From: Novosphingobium sp. PP1Y
GTDB taxonomy: Bacteria > Pseudomonadota > Alphaproteobacteria > Sphingomonadales > Sphingomonadaceae
DNA: 64,000 bases
NCBI RefSeq assembly: GCF_000253255.1
Contig: NC_015580.1
Location: 651,001 to 715,000, forward strand
Direction: 5' to 3'
Shown: positions 7,552 to 17,150 of the stretch, piece by piece
Position numbering within the stretch: the first letter of the stretch is position 1
Layout: each line of letters starts with the position of its first letter
Translations under genes and position numbers: made by a program
The notes under the pieces: model-generated
The model's input: only the letters and a program-made list of their open reading frames with translations
The model's database searches: none
What the model was told of the DNA's origin: nothing

Positions 7552-10197
7552 ATGAAAGGCATTTCTGTTGCCGCCGCCGCGGAGTTCTTCCGTGTGCGCG
7601 GAGCGAGCACGGCGCGTCGCCGTCAATTCGCGCGCATGGGCTTGATGACTGGCGTTGCCGCGGCGGCTTGTGTCTGGGCACCCACAGCCTTGGCCCAGAA
7701 TGCCGAAGATGCAACGCTCACAGGCGACGAAATCGTCGTTACCGCGACCAAGCGCGAGCAGACCCTGCAGGACGTGCCGGTCTCCGTCGCGGTAACCAGC
7801 GGTGAAACCATCGAGCGCGCGCAGGTCCGCGACCTGAAGGACCTGCAGACGCTCGTGCCATCGCTGCGCGTCAACCAGCTGCAAAGCTCGGCCAACACCA
7901 ATTTCTACATTCGCGGCTTCGGCAACGGTGCCAACAATGCCGGGATCGAACCCTCGGTGGGCCTCTTCGTCGATGGCGTCTATCGTTCGCGCTCGGCTTC
8001 GATGATTGCCGACTTCCCGGATGTCGAACGGATCGAAGTTCTGCGCGGGCCGCAATCGACGCTGTTCGGCAAGAATGCCTCGGCCGGCGTGATTTCCATT
8101 GTCACGATGAAGCCGCAGTTCGAACTGGGCGGCAACTTCGAGGCGACTTACGGCAATTACGATGCAGTGACCGTGAAGGGCCGCGTCACCGGACCGGTCA
8201 GCGATACCATTGCGGTGAGCCTTGCCGGCGGGCTCAACAAGCGCGACGGCATCGTCCGCGACCTCGGCACCGGCAAGCGCACCAACGACCGCGACCGCTG
8301 GTTCACGCGGGGCCAGTTGCTGTTCGACAACCACGACGATCTGCAGGTTCGCCTGATCGGCGACTACGGCAAGATCGACGAGAACTGCTGTGCTGCGGTC
8401 AACTTGCGCCAGGCCCTGCCGACGGCGGCGATCTTCGCGCTTGGCGGCGTCGTGAACCAGCCGGACGAGAAATTCGACAACGTCACCTACAACAACCGGC
8501 TTTCGACCAACGACATCGAGAACTGGGGCCTTTCCGGGCAGGTCGACTACGATCTTGGCGATGTCCAGCTGACCTCGATCACGGCCTATCGTCGCTCAAA
8601 TATCGTGACCGACCAGGATTCCGACTTCTCGAGCGCGGACCTTCTGGAACGCAATTTCCAGGACTTGCGGATCAAGACCTTCACCCAGGAACTGCGTGCC
8701 AACTTCGACATCGGCGAGCGCATCCACGGGCTCGTCGGCGCTTACTATTTCAACGAGAAGATCGACCAGAACAACGAGGTCTACTGGGGCAATGACGCCC
8801 GCAGCTACGCCAATCTGCTCGTCCAGAGGCTCTCGGGGGGGGCGCTGAGCATCCCGACACTGGAGACGACCTTCGGCGCGCTGGAAGGCGATCCGACAAA
8901 GTATGTCGGCACGTTCTACACGCCCGGCACCGGCCTGACCGAAGCCTACAAGCTCAAGAACGAGGCCTATTCGTTCTTCGGCCAGCTCGACTTCGAGGTC
9001 GCCCCGGGCCTGACCGTGACCGGCGGTCTCAACTATACCCACGACAAGAAGCGCTTTGCGACCGGGACGACGGCGGACGATACTTTTGCTGGCATCGACC
9101 TCGATGCGGCGGCCTATGCCCCGTTCCGGCAGGCGCTGCTTTACCAGGGCGCGCTCCAGCAGGGTTTTTCGCCAGGCGATGCCGCTGCCTATGCGGCAGG
9201 CAATGCCAATAACCCGGCCGCCAATCCGCTCGCCCCGCTGCGGGCGCTGCAGTACTTCCCGCCATTCATGAACGTGCCCAATGCGGTGGAATCGGGCAAG
9301 GTAAGCGATGGCGACTTCAGCTACACCGCGCGCGTGGCATATGACCTGACGCCGACGGTCAATGTCTATGCCAGCTATGCGACGGGCTACAAGGCGGCCT
9401 CGGTCAACCTCTCGCGCGACAGCCGGCCGACCGCGACCGATCTCGCTGCCCTGCGGCAGCAGGGGCTTGCCGTCACCAACCTGCGCGCCGGCAGCCGCTA
9501 TGCCGACCCCGAGGATTCGACGGTTTACGAAGCCGGTCTGAAGGGCGACTGGGGCCTCGTTACCGCCAATCTTGCGGTGTTCAAGCAGACCATCAGGAAC
9601 TTCCAGTCGAACATCTTCACCGGTTCAGGCTTCCTGCTCGCCAATGCGGGCAAGCAGTCGGTCTTTGGTATCGAGTTCGAAGGTACGGCCAAGCCTGTCG
9701 AGCCGCTGCTCCTGAGCCTGTCGATGACTTACCTCGACGGCAAGTACGACAGCTTCGCATCATCGGGTGTGGGCGACATCAGCGGTTCGACGCCGCCGGG
9801 ATATTCGCCGCTCTCGGTCACCTTCGGCGGCCAGTACACGCAGGAGATCGGCAACGGCGATGCCCTGATCCTGCGCGGCGACTATCACTACGAGGCGCCG
9901 TTCATGCTGGTGGAGGGCTTGCCGGGCCTGACCGTCAAGGATCCGGCCACCGGCGCGATAGTCGATGCCACTGACGCGATCCAGGCAGCGCGCGACTTCA
10001 AGCAGGACATCAACGAGCTGAGCGCCTCGCTGACTTATGCGATGGCGAACGGCGTCGAAGTGTCGGTCTGGGGACGCAACCTGCTCAACGACCGCTCGAT
10101 CCTGCAGATCTTCGACAGTCCGGCGCAGCCCGGCTCGATTTCCGGCTACCCGAACCAGCCGCGCACTTACGGCGTGGCGGCGCGCTATCGCTTCTGA
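7552..10197 (+). CDS. TonB-dependent outer-membrane receptor
   Basis: 881 residues from ATG 7552, preceded by GCGAGGA at about 5 bp. The N-terminus is long before the signal core (hydrophobic MGLMTGVAAAACVW, cleavage near ALAQ at residue 49). The TonB box region DEIVVTATKR (about residues 59-68) is followed by the plug domain ('DVPVSVAVTSGETIE', 'FYIRGFGNGANNAGIEPSVG', 'VERIEVLRGPQSTLFGKNASAGVISIVT') and a 22-strand-type barrel ending in the classical aromatic C-terminus (YGVAARYRF). The plug resembles the CirA/'SSS' type of sphingomonad receptors; the ligand is not evident. A single gene with its own terminator. Confidence 0.95.
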   Translation: MKGISVAAAAEFFRVRGASTARRRQFARMGLMTGVAAAACVWAPTALAQNAEDATLTGDEIVVTATKREQTLQDVPVSVAVTSGETIERAQVRDLKDLQTLVPSLRVNQLQSSANTNFYIRGFGNGANNAGIEPSVGLFVDGVYRSRSASMIADFPDVERIEVLRGPQSTLFGKNASAGVISIVTMKPQFELGGNFEATYGNYDAVTVKGRVTGPVSDTIAVSLAGGLNKRDGIVRDLGTGKRTNDRDRWFTRGQLLFDNHDDLQVRLIGDYGKIDENCCAAVNLRQALPTAAIFALGGVVNQPDEKFDNVTYNNRLSTNDIENWGLSGQVDYDLGDVQLTSITAYRRSNIVTDQDSDFSSADLLERNFQDLRIKTFTQELRANFDIGERIHGLVGAYYFNEKIDQNNEVYWGNDARSYANLLVQRLSGGALSIPTLETTFGALEGDPTKYVGTFYTPGTGLTEAYKLKNEAYSFFGQLDFEVAPGLTVTGGLNYTHDKKRFATGTTADDTFAGIDLDAAAYAPFRQALLYQGALQQGFSPGDAAAYAAGNANNPAANPLAPLRALQYFPPFMNVPNAVESGKVSDGDFSYTARVAYDLTPTVNVYASYATGYKAASVNLSRDSRPTATDLAALRQQGLAVTNLRAGSRYADPEDSTVYEAGLKGDWGLVTANLAVFKQTIRNFQSNIFTGSGFLLANAGKQSVFGIEFEGTAKPVEPLLLSLSMTYLDGKYDSFASSGVGDISGSTPPGYSPLSVTFGGQYTQEIGNGDALILRGDYHYEAPFMLVEGLPGLTVKDPATGAIVDATDAIQAARDFKQDINELSASLTYAMANGVEVSVWGRNLLNDRSILQIFDSPAQPGSISGYPNQPRTYGVAARYRF

Positions 10198-10257
10198 AGC
10201 GAGGGCGCAGGCCGACCCCGCGGCGAGGGAGGAGACGCGGGACCGGCCGACTGATGC

Positions 10258-10293
10258 AGGGGTGCGAAGCCGGATGGTTTCGCGCCCCTTTTT
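10258..10293 (+). terminator. rho-independent terminator after the TonB receptor
   Basis: An 11-bp stem with one G-U/T-G mismatch: AGGGGTGCGAA (10258-10268) with TTCGCGCCCCT (10279-10289), followed by five Ts (10289-10293). It is placed about 60 bp after the receptor stop codon and 90 bp before the DUF805 gene. Confidence 0.8.
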
Positions 10294-10379
10294 CCTGCGC
10301 CAGTTCCATTGCCGCTGCGTTAACTTGCCGGTGGAGTGAACGGGCCTATAGTGTGGCCATACTATCGAGAGGGGCCCTT

Positions 10380-10835
10380 ATGATCGAATACATGTTCATG
10401 CCGTTTCGGCGCTACGCCGAATTCTCAGGCCGTTCGCGGCGCATGGAATACTGGTCTTTCACCCTGCTCAATGTCATTGTCATCGCCCTGCTGGGCCTGC
10501 TGGCAGGCGTCATGGGGCTGTCGTTCTCGGCGCTGGCCGGCGGCGATGTCACCGGTACCCTGTTCAGTGCGGGAACGATGCTGCCGATAGCCCTGATCGG
10601 CATCTACGGCCTTGCAGTGATCGTGCCGAGCATCGCGGTCACGGTCCGCCGCCTGCATGACCGCGACATGAGCGGCTGGTGGTATCTGGGCTTCATCGTG
10701 TTGAGCATGGTGCCGCTGGTCGGCTTTATCGCCAACATCGCGCTGATCGTGATCATGTTCCTGCCCGGCACGCCCGGGCCGAACCGCTTCGGCGAAGATC
10801 CCAAGGACCCGACGGGCGCGCAGGTCTTCGCCTAA
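10380..10835 (+). CDS. DUF805 integral membrane protein
   Basis: 151 residues from ATG 10380, with GAGAGGGG about 6 bp upstream. Family signatures are visible: 'FRRYAEFSGRSRRMEYW' at the N-terminus, three to four hydrophobic helices, 'VRRLHDRDMSGWWYL' (the R-x-HD-x-x-x-SGWW core of DUF805) and the C-terminal 'PGTPGPNRFGEDP'. DUF805 proteins (YhaH-like) are inner-membrane proteins of unknown role. Its stop codon overlaps the stop codon of the convergent permease gene by three bases. Confidence 0.93.
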   Translation: MIEYMFMPFRRYAEFSGRSRRMEYWSFTLLNVIVIALLGLLAGVMGLSFSALAGGDVTGTLFSAGTMLPIALIGIYGLAVIVPSIAVTVRRLHDRDMSGWWYLGFIVLSMVPLVGFIANIALIVIMFLPGTPGPNRFGEDPKDPTGAQVFA

Positions 10836-13354
10836 AGCTCCCGAAGCGCGCGCGCCGGCTTCGCACGCAGCAGCGGCAGCGAACCGGCGAGCGCGAAAGT
10901 CAGGATCAGGGCCAGCCCGGCGCACAGCACCGCGATCACGCGGGGCCAGTCGGGCAGCCATTCGAATTCGAACAGCTTGACGATCACCGCCCAAGCCATG
11001 GCGCTGCCGCTTGCCAGCGCGACGAGGGCGAGTACCAGCGCGATCAGGCCGTATTCGGCCACCTGCAGGGCGAGCAGCTGGCCCCGGCTCGCCCCCAGAA
11101 CGCGCAGGATCACGTTGTCGTAGGTACGGCTGGCGCGCGCAGCGGCGATAGCGCCGAACAGCACGGCCAGCCCCGCCAGCACGGCAACCGACGCCGCGGC
11201 AAGGATCGCGGTCGACATCTGGCTGAGCAGATCGCGTGCTTCGCGCAGGATGCTGCCGGTCTCGATCACCGAACTCGACGGGAATGCGCGCGCCAGTTTC
11301 GGCAGAAGGCCGGCGGTCGAAGTGCCGGAAGGCACCTCGATGGTCGCGGCCAGCTTGTGCGGCGCATCGGCAAGGGCATTGGGCGAGAAGACCAGCACGA
11401 AGTTGAAGCCCATCGTGTCCCAGTCGATCCGGCGCAGCGCGGCCACCCGGGCGGTCCGCTCCACGCCGAGCAGGCCGATGGTCACGTAGTCGCCCACCTT
11501 GAGGCCGACGGTATCGGCGAATTTCTCGTCGAGCGAGACGAGCGGTTCGCCGCGATAGAGCTGGGGCCACCACGTGCCGGAAGTCACGCTACTGCCGTCG
11601 GGGACGTTCACTGAATAGGTCAGGCCCCTTTCGCCGCGCAGGGCCCAGGCGCCCTCGGGGATCTCGTCGAGGTCGGACACGCGCGTCATCTGGTCCTTCG
11701 GCCCATAGGCGAGGATCCGCCCGCGCAAGTTGGGCACCAGCTTGATCCCGGCACCGGGGACGGTCTGCTCGACGGCATTGCGGAATTCGTCGGCGCGGTC
11801 CTGCGGTACGTCGAGCACGAAGAAGTCGGGCGCGCGGGCGGGCAGGGTACGGCGGATATTGGCCTCGAGGCTGGTCTGCACGCCCGCGATGAGCACGAAG
11901 GCGGAGAGGCCGAAGCCAAGCGCTGTGACCAGCGCGCCGGTCTGCGAGCCGGGTCGGTGCAGGTTTGCAAGTCCTGCGCGCAGCATCGGGTTGGCCGGGC
12001 GCGGCAGGCGCCTCGCGAGAAAACCGATGCCGTGTCCGAGAAGCGCCAGCATGCCCAGCATCAGCGCCGCGCCCGCCAGGAAGCCCGAGGTCACCATCGG
12101 CTGCGCGGCATTGAGCAGCGCCAGCGCGACAATGGCCGCAAGTCCCATGCCGACCGGCAAAAGCAGGGCCTTGCGGTCGGCCGAAAGCGGAGAAACCCGC
12201 GCGCGCATCAGCGCCATTGCCGGGAAGGAGCGCGCCCGCACCAGTGGCGGCGCGGCAAAGACCAGCGCGACGAGAAGCCCGTAGGCCGCAGCCGTGGCGA
12301 GCGCGACAGGAGACACGGTGAAGCCTGTGTCGACCGGCAGCAGGGAGCCGAGCGCCTCGGCCAGCAGCGGTGTGACCAGCACGCCCGCCAGCAGCCCTGC
12401 AAGACTGCCCGCCAAGGCGGCGACGCCGACCTGCAGCAGGTAGATCCGCGCGATGTCGCCGCTGGTCGCGCCCAGCACCTTGAGAGTGGCAATCGAGTTG
12501 CGCCGCGCCTCGAGGTAGGAGGAAACCCCGCCGCCGATGCCGATGCCTGCGATGACGAGCGCGGCCAGACCGACGAGGACGAGGAATTCGCCCATGCGCC
12601 GCACGAAGCGTTCGGTCGATGGCGCGGCGCGGTCGCGGGTGCGGATCTCGAAACCGGCATCGGGGAAGTGCTTTTCGATCTGCTCCTTGACCGCGTCGGG
12701 ATCGCGTCCGTCCTTCAGCTTGAGGCGGATCGCGCTACGGTACATGGCCCCTGGCGCGGTCAATCCCGCGCGCTCTGGCAGGCCGATGGCCGATATCGCG
12801 GTGTCTCCCAGCGAAAATCCTTCGCCGAGCTGTTCCGGGTCGGAAGCGATGATCCCCCCGACCTTCTGCGGCTGGCCGCCCAGACGGAAGCTGTCACCCA
12901 CTTTCACGCCCAGCCGCTCGGCGGTTCCTTGCGCGATCCACACGGTCCCCTCGGGCGGCGCGCCGACCTTGCGCCCGTCGCGCAAGGTGAGCTTGCCGTA
13001 GAGCGGCCAGTCGGGGGCGACCGCCTTGAGCGCGACCGGGGCAGTAAGCTCGCCCTTCTGGGCAATCGCCTGCATGCGCAAGCCGTCCGAAATCGTGCCG
13101 AGCGATTGCAGGGCCCTGCGTTCGGCATCGGTCAGCCCGCGCTGCCAGACACGCAGTTCGACGTCACCGCCCAGGATCTGCCGCCCGCGCGTTGCCAGCT
13201 CGCTCTCGATCGAGCCGGTCAGTGTGCCGATGGCCGCAATCGCGCCCACGCCCAGGAACAGGCAGACAAGCAGTAGCCTCAGCCCCTTGAACCGCGCCGA
13301 AAGATCGCGCCGCGCGATGGTCCAGGCGGTGGCCCAGGGCAGCGTTGCGTTCAT
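10832..13354 (-). CDS. ybbP: FtsX-like ABC transporter permease (YbbP type)
   Basis: 840 residues from ATG 13354; this ATG overlaps the TGA of the ATPase gene (ATGA), which decides the start over a longer open frame. It has the YbbP architecture: N-terminal membrane helix (residues about 25-45), large periplasmic domain, a block of helices around 'FLVLVGLAALVIAGIGIGGGVSSYLEARRNSIATLKVLGAT' (FtsX core), a second periplasmic domain and a second FtsX block near the C-terminus. With the ATPase and the divergent esterase it matches the tesA <> ybbA-ybbP arrangement known from E. coli. Proposed roles in lipid or lipoprotein handling are not established. Confidence 0.92.
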   Translation of the reverse strand: MNATLPWATAWTIARRDLSARFKGLRLLLVCLFLGVGAIAAIGTLTGSIESELATRGRQILGGDVELRVWQRGLTDAERRALQSLGTISDGLRMQAIAQKGELTAPVALKAVAPDWPLYGKLTLRDGRKVGAPPEGTVWIAQGTAERLGVKVGDSFRLGGQPQKVGGIIASDPEQLGEGFSLGDTAISAIGLPERAGLTAPGAMYRSAIRLKLKDGRDPDAVKEQIEKHFPDAGFEIRTRDRAAPSTERFVRRMGEFLVLVGLAALVIAGIGIGGGVSSYLEARRNSIATLKVLGATSGDIARIYLLQVGVAALAGSLAGLLAGVLVTPLLAEALGSLLPVDTGFTVSPVALATAAAYGLLVALVFAAPPLVRARSFPAMALMRARVSPLSADRKALLLPVGMGLAAIVALALLNAAQPMVTSGFLAGAALMLGMLALLGHGIGFLARRLPRPANPMLRAGLANLHRPGSQTGALVTALGFGLSAFVLIAGVQTSLEANIRRTLPARAPDFFVLDVPQDRADEFRNAVEQTVPGAGIKLVPNLRGRILAYGPKDQMTRVSDLDEIPEGAWALRGERGLTYSVNVPDGSSVTSGTWWPQLYRGEPLVSLDEKFADTVGLKVGDYVTIGLLGVERTARVAALRRIDWDTMGFNFVLVFSPNALADAPHKLAATIEVPSGTSTAGLLPKLARAFPSSSVIETGSILREARDLLSQMSTAILAAASVAVLAGLAVLFGAIAAARASRTYDNVILRVLGASRGQLLALQVAEYGLIALVLALVALASGSAMAWAVIVKLFEFEWLPDWPRVIAVLCAGLALILTFALAGSLPLLRAKPARALREL

Positions 13355-14064
13355 GCCGGCAGCGTGTCGCTGGCGATGCGCCCGTCGGCGATGGTCACGA
13401 TCCGCTCGCAATGGCTGGCGAGGTTCTCGTCGTGGGTGATGATCAGCAGCGTCGCGCCGCTCTCCTCGCGCCGGGCAAAGAGCAGGTCGATGATCGCAGA
13501 TCCGGTTCGCGCATCGAGATTGCCGGTCGGCTCGTCGGCGAAAACCAGCGAGGGACGCGGGGCCAGGGCACGGGCGATGGCCACGCGCTGCTGTTCGCCG
13601 CCCGACAGCTGTGCGGGATAGTGGCTGAGGCGATGGTCGAGGCCGACGGCTGCCAGTTCCTCATGGGCGCGCTGGCGGGCCGAGGACATCCCGGCAAGCT
13701 CCAGCGGCGTCGCGACGTTTTCCAGTGCGGTCATCGTCGGCAGGAGGTGGAAGGCCTGCAGCACCACGCCGATGCGGCCGCGCCGGGCGCGGGCCAGCGC
13801 GTCCTCGTCCATCCCGGCGAAGTCTTCACCGGCAACGGACAAGGTGCCCGAGCTTGCGCGTTCCAGTCCGGAAAGCACGGACATCAAAGAGGACTTGCCC
13901 GAGCCGGACGGGCCGAGCAGGGCGAGGGTCTGGCCTTGCGGCACGGTCAGGTCGACACCCTTGAGGATTTCGACGGCGCTGCCCCCGTTGCCCAGCGTCA
14001 GGCGCAGGTCACGGGCAACGATAGAGGCGTTGGAATGTTGGGAAAGGCTTGTCACCGCCCCCAT
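13351..14064 (-). CDS. ybbA: ABC transporter ATP-binding protein (YbbA type)
   Basis: 237 residues from ATG 14064 (MGAVTSLSQHS); a TTG at 14076 would add four residues. ATPase motifs are complete: Walker A GPSGSGKSS, Q-loop 'GVVLQAFHLLPTMT', signature LSGGEQQRVAIARALA, Walker B LVFADEPTGNLD and the switch His in 'LLIITHDENLA'. The sequence belongs to the LolD/MacB-like subfamily. It overlaps the permease gene by 4 bp and its 5' end lies only 37 bp from the TTG of the divergent esterase gene, so the promoters must overlap. Confidence 0.95.
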   Translation of the reverse strand: MGAVTSLSQHSNASIVARDLRLTLGNGGSAVEILKGVDLTVPQGQTLALLGPSGSGKSSLMSVLSGLERASSGTLSVAGEDFAGMDEDALARARRGRIGVVLQAFHLLPTMTALENVATPLELAGMSSARQRAHEELAAVGLDHRLSHYPAQLSGGEQQRVAIARALAPRPSLVFADEPTGNLDARTGSAIIDLLFARREESGATLLIITHDENLASHCERIVTIADGRIASDTLPA

Positions 14065-14101
14065 ATGGGATAGCAAAGTGCGATCCTACAAGGAGAAAGC
14101 C

Positions 14102-14878
14102 TTGCGCGCCCTGACAATTGCCCTGCTTACGCTCCCGCTGGCGCTGGCCGCCTGCGACAAGGCCGCGACGCCTCCGGTGGCCGAAGAGACGATGAGTGCG
14201 CTCGATGCGCCGCCGGCCATCCCGGTCATGGGGCCGGAGCGCCCGATCCTGGCCTTCGGGGATTCGCTGCTTGCCGGATACGGTCTCAACGATGGCGAGA
14301 GCTATCCTGACCGGCTCGAACAGGCCCTGCGCGCGCGCGGCATCAACGCAAGGGTCATCAATGCGGGCGTTTCGGGCGATACGACCGAGGCAGGGCTGGA
14401 GCGGCTCGACTTCACGCTGAGCAGCCAGAAGGAAAAGCCGGAGCTGGTCATCATCAGCCTGGGCGGAAACGACATGCTGCGCGGACTGCCTCCGGCGACG
14501 ACACGCAACAACCTCGAGGCGATCCTGCAGCGCCTCAAGCAGGAAAACATCAAGGTCGTCCTGCTTGGCATGCTTGCCGCGCCGAACCTGGGCAAGGACT
14601 ACGCGGCGAAATTCAACCCGATCTATGCGCAGCTCTCGGAGAAGTACGACGCGGCACTGGTGCCCTTCTTCCTCCAGCCGGTGATCGACAAGCCGGACCT
14701 GATGCAGCCGGACCACATGCATCCGACTGCGCTGGGCGTCGACGCCATCGTGACCGCCACGGTCGACGACGTGGCCGATGCCCTGCCGACCGGTGCGGAA
14801 GCCGAAGCCTCCGAAGCGGCATCGGACGTGGCGGTGCCGCCAACCGCCTCGGCCGGAGAGGAGCGGATGGCGCGCTGA
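14102..14878 (+). CDS. tesA: arylesterase / lysophospholipase, SGNH (GDSL) hydrolase TesA
   Basis: 258 residues if started at TTG 14102, which has AGGAGA (14091-14096) at a good distance. GTG 14078 is in frame but lacks such a site. The N-terminus is a lipoprotein-like signal (RALTIALLTLPLALAAC). SGNH blocks are FGDSLLAGYGL (block I Ser), 'INAGVSGDTTEAG' (Gly block), GGNDMLRG (Asn) and DHMHPTALG (catalytic Asp/His). The enzyme would be a periplasmic thioesterase/esterase/lysophospholipase. An acidic Ala/Glu-rich tail after about residue 225 is not part of the usual TesA. Divergent from ybbA, as in other proteobacteria. Confidence 0.92.
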   Translation: MRALTIALLTLPLALAACDKAATPPVAEETMSALDAPPAIPVMGPERPILAFGDSLLAGYGLNDGESYPDRLEQALRARGINARVINAGVSGDTTEAGLERLDFTLSSQKEKPELVIISLGGNDMLRGLPPATTRNNLEAILQRLKQENIKVVLLGMLAAPNLGKDYAAKFNPIYAQLSEKYDAALVPFFLQPVIDKPDLMQPDHMHPTALGVDAIVTATVDDVADALPTGAEAEASEAASDVAVPPTASAGEERMAR

Positions 14879-14960
14879 TCCGAGCGTTGCGGCTTTCGCC
14901 GGGGGGCGTCTCGGTCAGGTCTCCAAGGCCCGCTCTGGCTTGGCGGTGCCTGCGGTCTGC

Positions 14961-16052
14961 TCAGCGCCGCTGCACTGCACCTGCTCGCACTTCCCAGATT
15001 GCCGCTTCCTCGGCAATCGCATCGAAGGGGGCGAGTTCGGTCCCGGTGAGCCAGACTTGCGCCGAACCTGCGCGCAGGCGGTCGAACAGGGCTTCGCGGC
15101 GCACGGGGTCGAGGTGGGCGGCCACTTCGTCAAGCAGAAGCAGGCGCGGCCGGCTGCCGCTATTGTCTTCCAGCAGCTGAGAGTGGGCGAGCGTGATCGC
15201 GATCAGCATCGCTTTCTGTTCGCCAGTGGAACACTCGGCGGCGGCCTGGCCCTTGCCGGCCATGGTCACGACCACTTCGTCGCGGTGCGGGCCGGTCAGC
15301 GTGCGCTGCGCGGCGCGGTCGCGCGCCCGTCCCTCGCGCAGCGCCCGGGCGAGGGGCTCGGCATCGATCGGACCGCCCGGCTGGTAGGCGAGCGAGGGGC
15401 GCGCGAAAGGGGAATCCGGCAGCGCCGCCAGTGTCGTGTCGAGCTGGGCGACGAGATCGGCGCGCGCGGAGGCGACGGCCGCACCGGCCTCGGCGATCTG
15501 AAGTTCGATGGCATCGAGCCAGCGCGGATCGGGCGGCATGTCGTCCGAGAGCAGGCGGTTGCGTTCGCGCAGGGCGTTCTCGAGACGGGTCGCGTGCCCG
15601 GCATGGTCGGGCCGCACCGCCAGCACCAGCCGGTCGAGAAACCGCCGCCGCGCTCCTGCTCCTTCTACGAAAAGGCGGTCCATCGCCGGGGTCAGCCAGC
15701 CGATGGAGAGCCATTCGGCCAGCCGTACCGCCGGAGCTTCCGCTCCGTTGATCTGGACGAGGCGGCGCCCGGGCCGCTCGGCGGCAACGCCTGTGCCGAG
15801 GCGAACCGGCTCGCCATCCGGTGTCATCAGCAAGGCGCTGACCGCGAAGCCGCCTTCGCTGCCTTGTGCGGGCATGTCGGAGAGCCCGGCCCGGCGCAGG
15901 CCGCGTCCCGGCGCCATCAGCGAGATCGCTTCGAGCACGTTGGTCTTGCCCGCGCCGTTCTCACCCACCAGCAGGTTGAACTGCGCCGTGCCTTCCACCG
16001 CGGTCTCGCGGTGGTTGCGGAAACGGGACAGGAGGATGCGGTCGAGGGCCAT
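14961..16052 (-). CDS. recF: DNA replication and repair protein RecF
   Basis: 363 residues, normal RecF size. Motifs are the N-terminal 'ALDRILLSRFRNHRE', Walker A GENGAGKTN, the RecF 'VEGAGARRRFLDRLV' region, signature-like 'ECSTGEQKAMLIAITLAHSQLL', and Walker B/D-loop 'LLLLDEVAAHLD'. RecF is an SMC-like ATPase that loads RecA at gaps with RecO/RecR. Here it is not next to dnaA/dnaN, as is usual in sphingomonads. The gene converges with tesA and follows yhhQ with a 51-bp gap. Confidence 0.96.
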   Translation of the reverse strand: MALDRILLSRFRNHRETAVEGTAQFNLLVGENGAGKTNVLEAISLMAPGRGLRRAGLSDMPAQGSEGGFAVSALLMTPDGEPVRLGTGVAAERPGRRLVQINGAEAPAVRLAEWLSIGWLTPAMDRLFVEGAGARRRFLDRLVLAVRPDHAGHATRLENALRERNRLLSDDMPPDPRWLDAIELQIAEAGAAVASARADLVAQLDTTLAALPDSPFARPSLAYQPGGPIDAEPLARALREGRARDRAAQRTLTGPHRDEVVVTMAGKGQAAAECSTGEQKAMLIAITLAHSQLLEDNSGSRPRLLLLDEVAAHLDPVRREALFDRLRAGSAQVWLTGTELAPFDAIAEEAAIWEVRAGAVQRR

Positions 16053-16103
16053 CGCCCGCGTGCCTAGCCGCTCGGTGCCGTCATTGCGACCCTGCTTGCA
16101 GGC

Positions 16104-16913
16104 TCAGACCGCGTTCGTCTTGGCGAAGGGGTTGAAGTCGGTATTGTCGTCATAGACATCCACGCCTTCGCGCCGCTTGAGGAAACCGACGACGAGGTAT
16201 GTCGCGGGCGTCAGCACGGCTTCCCACAGCGTCTTGATGATCCATTGCGTGAGCGCCAGCATCGCCACCGTGTGCGGCGTGAATCCGGGAACGCCGAGAA
16301 AGGCCAGGGGATAGAACAGTGCGCTGTCCACGCCTTCGCCGAAGATCGTCGAGCCGATCGTGCGCATCCACAGGAAGCGGCCCGCGGTCAGCAATTTCAT
16401 TCGCGCCAGCACGAAGGAATTGACGAATTCGCCGGCCCAGAAGGCGACCAGCGAGGCAAGGACGATCCGCGGCGTCTGGCCGAAGATCGCATAATAGGCC
16501 GCCTGGTTGGGTGCAGTCACTTCCTTGCCCGCCACCATGTAGCTGGCCGAAGCGAGCGCCCAGTCCGGCGCTGCGGGAATGTTGACGACCACCAGCGACA
16601 TGACGACCATGAACAGCAGCGCGAAGAAGCCTGCCCAGATGCATCGGCGCGCATTGGCGTAGCCGTAGACCTCGGTCATGACGTCACCGATGATGTAGGA
16701 AATCGGGAAGAACAGCACTCCTGCCCCGAAGGTGATCGTGCCCACCAGCGGCAGCGCGACTTGCGCCTGCTTGGCCGCTCCGATCAGGTTCGACAGCAGC
16801 AGGATCACCACGAAGGCGGTCATCACGTAGTCGAAATAGCGGAAGTGGCGGCGGGCGCCGGTCTGACCGTCAAGGCGGGTCAGGTGGGGTTGCGCGTCGG
16901 GCTGCGTGCTCAT
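16104..16913 (-). CDS. yhhQ: queuosine precursor transporter (YhhQ/VUT family)
   Basis: 269 residues from ATG 16913 (MSTQPDAQPHL); a GTG directly before it is also open. It contains the family signature: 'DYVMTAFVVILLLSNLIGAAK', 'GTITFGAGVLFFPISYIIGDVMTEVYGYANARR', and 'FLWMRTIGSTIFGEGVDSALFYP'. There are about six membrane helices. YhhQ imports queuine precursors (preQ0/preQ1) for tRNA queuosine modification. The location immediately before a tRNA gene is probably coincidental. The distinctive 'GDVMTEVYGY' motif makes the family assignment secure. Confidence 0.94.
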   Translation of the reverse strand: MSTQPDAQPHLTRLDGQTGARRHFRYFDYVMTAFVVILLLSNLIGAAKQAQVALPLVGTITFGAGVLFFPISYIIGDVMTEVYGYANARRCIWAGFFALLFMVVMSLVVVNIPAAPDWALASASYMVAGKEVTAPNQAAYYAIFGQTPRIVLASLVAFWAGEFVNSFVLARMKLLTAGRFLWMRTIGSTIFGEGVDSALFYPLAFLGVPGFTPHTVAMLALTQWIIKTLWEAVLTPATYLVVGFLKRREGVDVYDDNTDFNPFAKTNAV

Positions 16914-17012
16914 CACCTGTGCGTAACCTGCAACGCCGTGCAGGCAAAGGGGACTTTCAACAGGCCTCGCGGTTTGCGCTGCGCGAGAACCGCGCTATGG
17001 GGACCCGCGTGC

Positions 17013-17089
17013 GCGCCCGTAGCTCAGCTGGATAGAGCACGAGCCTTCTAAGCTTGGGGTCGCAGGTTCGAACCCTGCCGGGCGCGCCA
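17013..17089 (+). tRNA. tRNA-Arg (anticodon TCT)
   Basis: 77 nt including an encoded CCA (17087-17089). The acceptor stem GCGCCCG pairs with CGGGCGC; the D arm is GCTCAGCTGGATAGAGC; the anticodon stem is CGAGC/GCTTG with loop CTTCTAA, giving anticodon TCT (reads AGA/AGG). The variable loop is GGGTC, and the T arm GCAGG-TTCGAAC-CCTGC is canonical. I found no second copy of the 3' end in the window that would mark an integrated element. Confidence 0.97.
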
Positions 17090-17150
17090 GCCTTCTGCAG
17101 CAGCAACAAGACCGAAGCTGCGAGCGTTAGTCGGGCCGGAAGGCGAAGCG

